The notes below the pieces were generated by a model. It saw only the letters and a program-made list of their open reading frames with translations, did not search any database and was not told the DNA's origin. Of a DNA stretch of 9,644 nucleotides, positions 6,747-9,644 are shown one piece after another; position 1 is the stretch's first letter; every line of letters starts with the position of its first letter. Made by a program: the position numbers and the translations under genes. Where the stretch lies: assembly GCA_035287045.1 (NCBI GenBank), contig DATECF010000155.1, positions 1 through 9,644 on the forward strand. Direction: 5' to 3'. This DNA comes from JACPAP01 sp035287045 (lineage in GTDB: Bacteria; Gemmatimonadota; Gemmatimonadetes; Gemmatimonadales; GWC2-71-9).

Positions 6747-6820
6747 GGCGGCGTAGCTCAGCTGGTTAGAGCAGCGGAATCATAATCCGCGTGTCGGGGG
6801 TTCGAATCCCTCCGCCGCTA
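6747..6820 (+). tRNA. tRNA with CAT anticodon (tRNA-Met elongator; tRNA-Ile2 not excluded)
   Basis: Full 74-nt cloverleaf. Acceptor GGCGGCG (6747-6753) pairs with CGCCGCT (6813-6819), with G1-U72 as a wobble pair. T8 and A9 follow. The D stem is GCTC/GAGC, the anticodon stem GCGGA/TCCGC with loop ATCATAA (CAT at 6781-6783), the variable loop GTGTC, and the T stem GGGGG/CCCTC around TTCGAAT. The discriminator is A and CCA is not encoded. The D-loop AGCTGGTTA and the absence of an initiator C1-A72 mismatch or three G-C pairs in the anticodon stem argue against the initiator. A CAT anticodon can also be lysidine-modified Ile2. Confidence 0.95.
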
Positions 6821-6831
6821 TTGTGAAGAGC

Positions 6832-6858
6832 GGGGCAACGGCCCAGGGGCGTTGTTCC
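6832..6858 (+). terminator. Possible terminator behind the tRNA
   Basis: GGGGCAACG (6832-6840) pairs with CGTTGTTCC (6850-6858), 9 bp including two G-U pairs. A pyrimidine-rich run (6859-6878, many T but interrupted by C) follows on the plus strand. Plausible for the tRNA transcript, though the T-tract is impure. Confidence 0.38.
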
Positions 6859-6927
6859 ACTTCTGTCTTCTTCCTTCCGGCGGCCGGTCTGGAAGGTGAA
6901 CCACGTTGTGGCTGTCGCCGGGACTTG

Positions 6928-7419
6928 CTACGCGGCCCTCGCGTGCCAGCCCTTCCGGTCCACGCTGAGCCCAAGCTTCACCGGCCGTGGTGTAGTGGGC
7001 CCGTCCTGGATTCGAGCGAGAACGTCTGGGGAATAGTCCATGACGGGCTCACGGCCGGCGACGAGAACGCGTAGCAATCGATCGGCGGCAGGCCCCATCT
7101 GTGCAGATCCGCTTTCCCAGCGAGACACGGTCTCACGGGCCGTGCCCATGTACCGAGCGAAATCGTTGCTGGACCAGCCCAGGTACTTTCGAAGATACCG
7201 GACTTCGGGCGCCACGAGTCGCGTTGGCTTCTCAATGAGGGCCCGCGCAATCTCTCGGTGCAGTTGTTCAATCCGGGGGATTGCTACTTCCGCGGCTCCG
7301 CACCGAGGGCACCGACTCACTTGGACGCCGTGCAGGACGACCCCAGGCAGGCCGCTCGCGTCATAGCGATAGTTCTCCCTGCGCGTCTCCATCGTGTGTC
7401 CACAGTCCGTGCACTTCAT
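6928..7419 (-). CDS. YgiT/MqsA-type antitoxin: zinc-finger plus HTH
   Basis: 163 residues. The N-terminal domain has two CxxC pairs, Cys3/Cys6 and Cys37/Cys40 (SRCPRCG), the YgiT-type zinc finger that in MqsA-like antitoxins contacts the toxin. The second domain (about 68-122) is a Cro/XRE-type helix-turn-helix with the recognition region ARYMGTARETVSRWESG. Such antitoxins neutralise the partner and repress the shared operon. The ATG is 7 nt after the toxin stop. The last toxin codons contain GGAGAAAG, a good Shine-Dalgarno, so translation is coupled to the toxin. The toxin-first order is that of mqsRA and higBA. The C-terminal tail (about 125-163) has no motif I recognise. Confidence 0.87.
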   Translation of the reverse strand: MKCTDCGHTMETRRENYRYDASGLPGVVLHGVQVSRCPRCGAAEVAIPRIEQLHREIARALIEKPTRLVAPEVRYLRKYLGWSSNDFARYMGTARETVSRWESGSAQMGPAADRLLRVLVAGREPVMDYSPDVLARIQDGPTTPRPVKLGLSVDRKGWHARAA

Positions 7420-7426
7420 ACGCGCT

Positions 7427-7711
7427 TCACTTTCTCCAAGCCGTGACCACGACTAGGGCGGTGTCGGACCGAAACGCACCCACGACACAGATCTTCTCGG
7501 TCGTTACTCGGTAACGCCACGACCCTCCTTCCAGTTCAGCGGGCTCCACGACTCCGCCGCGCAAGACGTTCACGCAATCAACGGTTGTGAGTTCGTCATT
7601 CGCCATCTCCTCCAACGCGTGTTTCGAGAAGCTAACGGTGCCTCGCTCGAGGATTGCCCGAATGACCCGCCTGGCATCGGCAGGTTTGAGGGGCTCTCCC
7701 GCGATCGGCAT
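7427..7711 (-). CDS. DUF4258-family putative toxin (partner of MqsA-type antitoxin)
   Basis: 94 residues from ATG 7711. It matches the DUF4258 pattern: VSFSKHALEEMANDELTTVD (26-45), VLRGGVVE, GGSWRYRV (62-69) and a final strand ALVVVTAW (85-92). DUF4258 proteins next to YgiT-type antitoxins are regarded as likely type II toxins, related in fold to RelE/MqsR-like ribonucleases; activity here is inferred. His31 is a conserved-looking candidate catalytic residue. A longer frame from 7744 (MTNTQCVIYCH...) exists, but the promoter TTGACC-16 nt-TATATT lies inside that extension and ends 5 nt before ATG 7711, so 7711 is the start. The gene is the first of a two-gene operon, with the antitoxin second. 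Confidence 0.8.
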   Translation of the reverse strand: MPIAGEPLKPADARRVIRAILERGTVSFSKHALEEMANDELTTVDCVNVLRGGVVEPAELEGGSWRYRVTTEKICVVGAFRSDTALVVVTAWRK

Positions 7712-7744
7712 GTGACAATATATCACACATTGAGTATTGGTCAA
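7711..7744 (-). promoter_or_regulatory. Toxin-antitoxin promoter with overlapping operator-like dyad
   Basis: On the minus strand TTGACC (7739-7744), a 16-nt spacer and TATATT (7717-7722) are followed by 5 nt and ATG 7711. The inverted repeat TGTGA (7711-7715) / TCACA (7723-7727) with a 7-nt spacer straddles the -10 box and reaches the start codon. This is where an HTH antitoxin would autorepress. The mRNA should be leaderless. Confidence 0.6.
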
Positions 7745-7794
7745 TGTTGAAGACGGAGGCGGATTTGGGCGCTGCCATCATGCGCTCCATGCGA

Positions 7795-7825
7795 GACGGC
7801 CGTACCGGGATCGGTACCAGCCGTC
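7795..7825. other. Strong hairpin (12 bp with one internal loop)
   Basis: GACGGC (7795-7800) pairs with GCCGTC (7820-7825), and GTACCG (7802-7807) pairs with CGGTAC (7812-7817). The loop is GGAT and there is a 1/2-nt internal loop. No T-tract follows on either strand, so it is not a standard terminator. Confidence 0.6.
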
Positions 7826-7845
7826 ACGACTCAGGGCCCAGTAGC

Positions 7846-7870
7846 GCGTGCCGTGTCGAGCTCGGCACGC
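7846..7870. other. Perfect 8-bp inverted repeat next to tRNA-like repeat
   Basis: GCGTGCCG (7846-7853) and CGGCACGC (7863-7870) are perfect reverse complements around a 9-nt loop. The right arm abuts the tRNA-like repeat that begins at 7871. No T-tract follows on either side. Confidence 0.55.
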
Positions 7871-7904
7871 AATCATGATCCGCCGGTCGGGGGTTGATCT
7901 CTCC
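7871..7904 (+). repeat. Degenerate partial copy of the CAT-anticodon tRNA (attachment-site-like or tRNA remnant)
   Basis: Positions 7871-7895 match 6778-6802 of the tRNA (anticodon arm to start of T loop) at 22 of 25 bases without gaps. After two single-base gaps, 7896-7904 continue to match the 3' side of the T arm at 8 of 9 bases. The copy is in the same orientation as the tRNA. The acceptor 3' end is not conserved, and the 5' half is only faintly similar. It cannot fold into a working tRNA. Confidence 0.72.
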
Positions 7905-8243
7905 AGTCTCTTTGACGACGAGCGCCGGAGGAGCCGGGAATGCGCTGGCTGCCGAATTGCGTCCGCAGCGCCCGCACCGTCTCCAGGATCTGGGCGTCCT
8001 CTTTGATTTGGGCAATGGTGCTAGCCGCGAGAGGATCGCGTCCCAATCCAGCCCGCGGCCGTAGCGCCAGGCGATGCCGGCTACGTCGGCGCGGTCCTGC
8101 AGCCGGTCCGCAAAGGCCTTGAGCACCAGCAGGTCCTCGGCCGAGCAGATGCGCATGGCGACGCCGCCGATGAAGCAGTACCCCCACCCCCGCTGCTCCA
8201 CGTATTGCTGGAGAGCGCGGGCCTCGCGAAACAGCTCGATCAC
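7873..8243 (-). pseudogene. Decayed nucleotidyltransferase (internal deletion plus frameshift)
   Basis: The ATG at 8243 begins MIELFREARALQQYVEQRGWGYCFIGGVA, the N-terminus of a nucleotidyltransferase-family protein. The next residues, MRICSAEDLLVLKAFADRLQDRADVAGI, belong to the far C-terminal side of that family. The central part with the metal-binding Asp residues is therefore missing in frame (junction near 8157-8162; by my recollection of the family, some 70 codons). At about 8013 the frame then breaks. Before it the frame reads ILSRLAPL, and after it the -1/+2 alternative frame reads AQIKEDAQILETVRALRTQFGSQ, which restores the family-like helix. Inserting one C in the plus-strand run GGGCAATGG rejoins them exactly. 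The last residues of the second frame fall in the tRNA-like repeat, so the true 3' end is also lost. Its ATG overlaps the stop of the upstream small gene (ATGA). Confidence 0.75.
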
Positions 8244-8467
8244 CGCACGAGCCGTTGGAAGTAGGGTTGCTGTTCGACCAGACCGGATGTATCCGAGACG
8301 CGCGGGTGTAACCGGGCGTGCTCAAACGCCGCCGCCAGCTCCTCGAGCGCACGCGGCGTGGCCAGCCGCTCCAGCTCGGACCGCTTCTGCTCCGCCAGCG
8401 CGGGCTCAGCCTCGCGCCACGTCGCTACCCACCGCTCGATTTGGGTCTGGCCCATCGACGAATCCAC
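8240..8467 (-). CDS. Small helical protein, companion of the decayed nucleotidyltransferase
   Basis: 75 residues from GTG 8467 (71 from an in-frame ATG at 8455). Composition is helical and charged: QIERWVATWREAEPALAEQK, then PRALEELAAAFEHA, ending SGLVEQQPYFQRLVR. I recognise the pattern '..RWV.TWR.A...PRA.E.L..AF...SGLVEQQ.WF..L' as typical of small unnamed proteins encoded directly before nucleotidyltransferases, but no function is established to my knowledge. GTG 8467 is favoured because a TATATT box ends 6 nt before it. The stop overlaps the downstream start as ATGA, a tightly coupled pair. The frame is intact although its partner is broken, so it may be recently orphaned or have a role of its own. 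Confidence 0.65.
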   Translation of the reverse strand: MDSSMGQTQIERWVATWREAEPALAEQKRSELERLATPRALEELAAAFEHARLHPRVSDTSGLVEQQPYFQRLVR

Positions 8468-8473
8468 AGGTGA

Positions 8474-8479
8474 AATATA
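8474..8479 (-). promoter_or_regulatory. Candidate -10 box (TATATT) before the 8467 gene, leaderless
   Basis: TATATT on the minus strand is followed by TCACCT and then GTG 8467, so the expected transcription start falls on the start codon. There is no clear -35. The box sits in the 58-nt gap after the gamma-glutamyltransferase-family gene. Confidence 0.42.
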
Positions 8480-8525
8480 CCCTTCCCCCCTCGGGCGAGT
8501 TGGGGCCTTCGCTTGTCTGCCGACC

Positions 8526-9644
8526 TCACCATCCGATCACGTAGTTGTCCTTGGCCGGGCTCACCCCGCCGAACATCACGCCCCGCGTTGCGTCCAGCAT
8601 GACCATCTTCACCGCCCCCGCCCCGGAGAGCGCCTGGCGGTAGGGCCCCTGCAACTCGGATACCTGGAGCCGGTGGCCGCGCTGGTGCAGTTGGTCGCCG
8701 ATCAGGTCCCCCAGGATCCGCGGCAGGGCCAGCAGCCCCGGCGCACGCTGCGGATAATTGGACTGCCGAAACGCGCTGCTGGTAACCGTGGGCGCCTCCA
8801 CCGCCTGCTGCACGTTCATCCCGAACTCCACCACGTTGAGAAACGCCTGGAGCATGGCCTGCGGCTGGTTGTCGCCGCCGGGGGTGTTCCACGCCAGGAA
8901 CGGCTTGCCGTCCTTGAGCGCCAGCGCCGGGTTGATGGTTTGGCGCGGCCGCTTGCCGGGCGCGAGCAGGTTCACGTCCCCGTCCTCGAGGCTGAAATAG
9001 GGCATGCGGTTGTTGAGCACGAAGCCCAATCCCTCCACGATCATCCCGCTGCCAAAGGTACCGTTCACGCTGTGCGTCACCGACACCAGGTTGCCGAAGC
9101 GGTCGGCGATGGAGAACGATGAGGTCTCGCCGTCGCCGGTGGCTGGTTGCATCGCATCGCTCGGGCTCGCCGGCGAGGCGCCGGTACGATAGCGGACCAC
9201 CTGCCCGGCCAGCATGGCCAGCCCTCGTCGCGGGTCGCCCGGGGGCGCCAGGCTGTCTATGGTGGCATCCATGCGGATGAGCGCCCGCCGCGCCGACGCA
9301 TACTCCGGCGAGAGCAGCTCCGTCACCGGGATGTCCTTCACCACTCGCGGATCGGCCACGTACTGATTGCGGTCGGCAAAGGCGAGCTTCAAGGCCTCGG
9401 TGACCACGTGGACGTAGTCCGCCGAGTTCTGACCCATGGCCCTGAGGTCGTACCCCTCCAGGATCTCGAGGGCGATGAGCATCGTGATCCCCTGCGAGTT
9501 GGGCGCGCTCTGGTACACCTCGTAACCCCGATACGCCGTGCGCACCGGCGCCGCCTCCTCGGCCCGGATGGCCGCCAGGTCCTCACGACGGATCAGACCG
9601 CCCTGCGCCTGGTAGAAGGCCGCCACCCGCTCCGCGATGGCGCC
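8526..9644 (-). CDS. Gamma-glutamyltransferase family protein, 5' part outside the window
   Basis: The frame is open to the right edge; 372 residues of the C-terminal side are visible. They cover the end of the large subunit region (GGLIRREDLAA, APNSQGITML, EALKLAFADRNQYVADP) and the whole small subunit. Family members self-cleave before a Thr, which then acts as the N-terminal nucleophile. Here the site is GDGE-TSSFSIADRFGNLVS with the Thr codon at 9123-9125. Downstream are FGSGM, LNNRMPYFSLEDG, APGKRPRQTINPALAL and the oxyanion-like TPGGD. The Thr is followed by Ser-Ser rather than the common Thr-His. Together with 'LAPGKRPR.T..P.LAL..G' and 'TPGGD', this points to the subfamily annotated as gamma-glutamyltransferase/acylase in environmental bacteria. 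The substrate could be glutathione or another amide. Enzymes of this family are usually exported; the signal region is not in view. Confidence 0.92.
   Translation of the reverse strand, partial: GAIAERVAAFYQAQGGLIRREDLAAIRAEEAAPVRTAYRGYEVYQSAPNSQGITMLIALEILEGYDLRAMGQNSADYVHVVTEALKLAFADRNQYVADPRVVKDIPVTELLSPEYASARRALIRMDATIDSLAPPGDPRRGLAMLAGQVVRYRTGASPASPSDAMQPATGDGETSSFSIADRFGNLVSVTHSVNGTFGSGMIVEGLGFVLNNRMPYFSLEDGDVNLLAPGKRPRQTINPALALKDGKPFLAWNTPGGDNQPQAMLQAFLNVVEFGMNVQQAVEAPTVTSSAFRQSNYPQRAPGLLALPRILGDLIGDQLHQRGHRLQVSELQGPYRQALSGAGAVKMVMLDATRGVMFGGVSPAKDNYVIGW

Noticed and set aside
6873..6896. CCTTCC/GGAAGG hairpin downstream of the tRNA
   Set aside because: 6-bp stem with a 12-nt loop and no T-tract; too weak to call a terminator of the antitoxin operon.
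6780..6974. Minus-strand 64-residue frame ending EGFEPPTRGL
   Set aside because: This ending is the antisense translation of the tRNA T arm, a common false protein. A similar DQPPTGGS ending at 7873-7896 comes from the tRNA-like copy.
7744..7878. 44-residue plus-strand frame starting MLKTEADLGAAIM
   Set aside because: Divergent from the toxin gene and the right size for a small protein, but it runs through both hairpins into the tRNA-like repeat, has no recognisable motif, and no clear promoter or ribosome site.
8358..9122. 254-residue plus-strand frame opposite the gamma-glutamyltransferase gene
   Set aside because: Antisense to a conserved enzyme and without motifs.

Overview
The window is GC-rich bacterial chromosome. 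The gene content and order (NAD(P)HX dehydratase, thiL, plsC, eno, FtsB/DivIC-like) together with the leaderless-looking promoters would fit Gemmatimonadota or a related environmental phylum. That assignment is inference from style and order; there is no rRNA or long marker here to settle it.

Layout. Positions 2-4478 are a plus-strand housekeeping block: the 3' part of an nnr-type NAD(P)HX dehydratase, thiamine-monophosphate kinase (thiL), a PlsC acyltransferase, enolase, and a small FtsB/DivIC-like division protein whose GTG start overlaps the enolase stop. The gaps on both sides of thiL each hold a ~100-nt inverted-repeat element built from 9-nt GCAGAG-type units. A pyrimidine-rich TCCATC tract precedes eno.

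Positions 4512-5352 hold, on the minus strand, a nucleotidyltransferase-fold protein preceded by an overlapping small protein. Positions 5523-6643 hold a Tat-exported alpha/beta-hydrolase converging on a small three-helix membrane protein. A CAT-anticodon tRNA lies at 6747-6820.

Positions 6821-8467 look like an accessory island. It contains a minus-strand toxin-antitoxin operon (DUF4258 toxin followed by YgiT/MqsA-type zinc-finger HTH antitoxin). Beyond it lie two strong hairpins, a degenerate same-orientation copy of the tRNA anticodon-to-T-arm region (7871-7904), and a second small-protein plus nucleotidyltransferase pair. In this second pair the nucleotidyltransferase has lost its catalytic middle and carries a one-base frameshift. 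The window ends inside a minus-strand gamma-glutamyltransferase-family gene.

Most notable: (i) the tRNA and its decayed partial copy bracket the toxin-antitoxin module, as an old integration would; (ii) two separate 'small protein + nucleotidyltransferase' pairs, one apparently intact and one decayed, lie about 2.9 kb apart; (iii) a TATATT-like box stands 5-8 nt before the start codon of up to five genes, which predicts leaderless mRNAs; (iv) the 9-nt-unit inverted repeats flank thiL.
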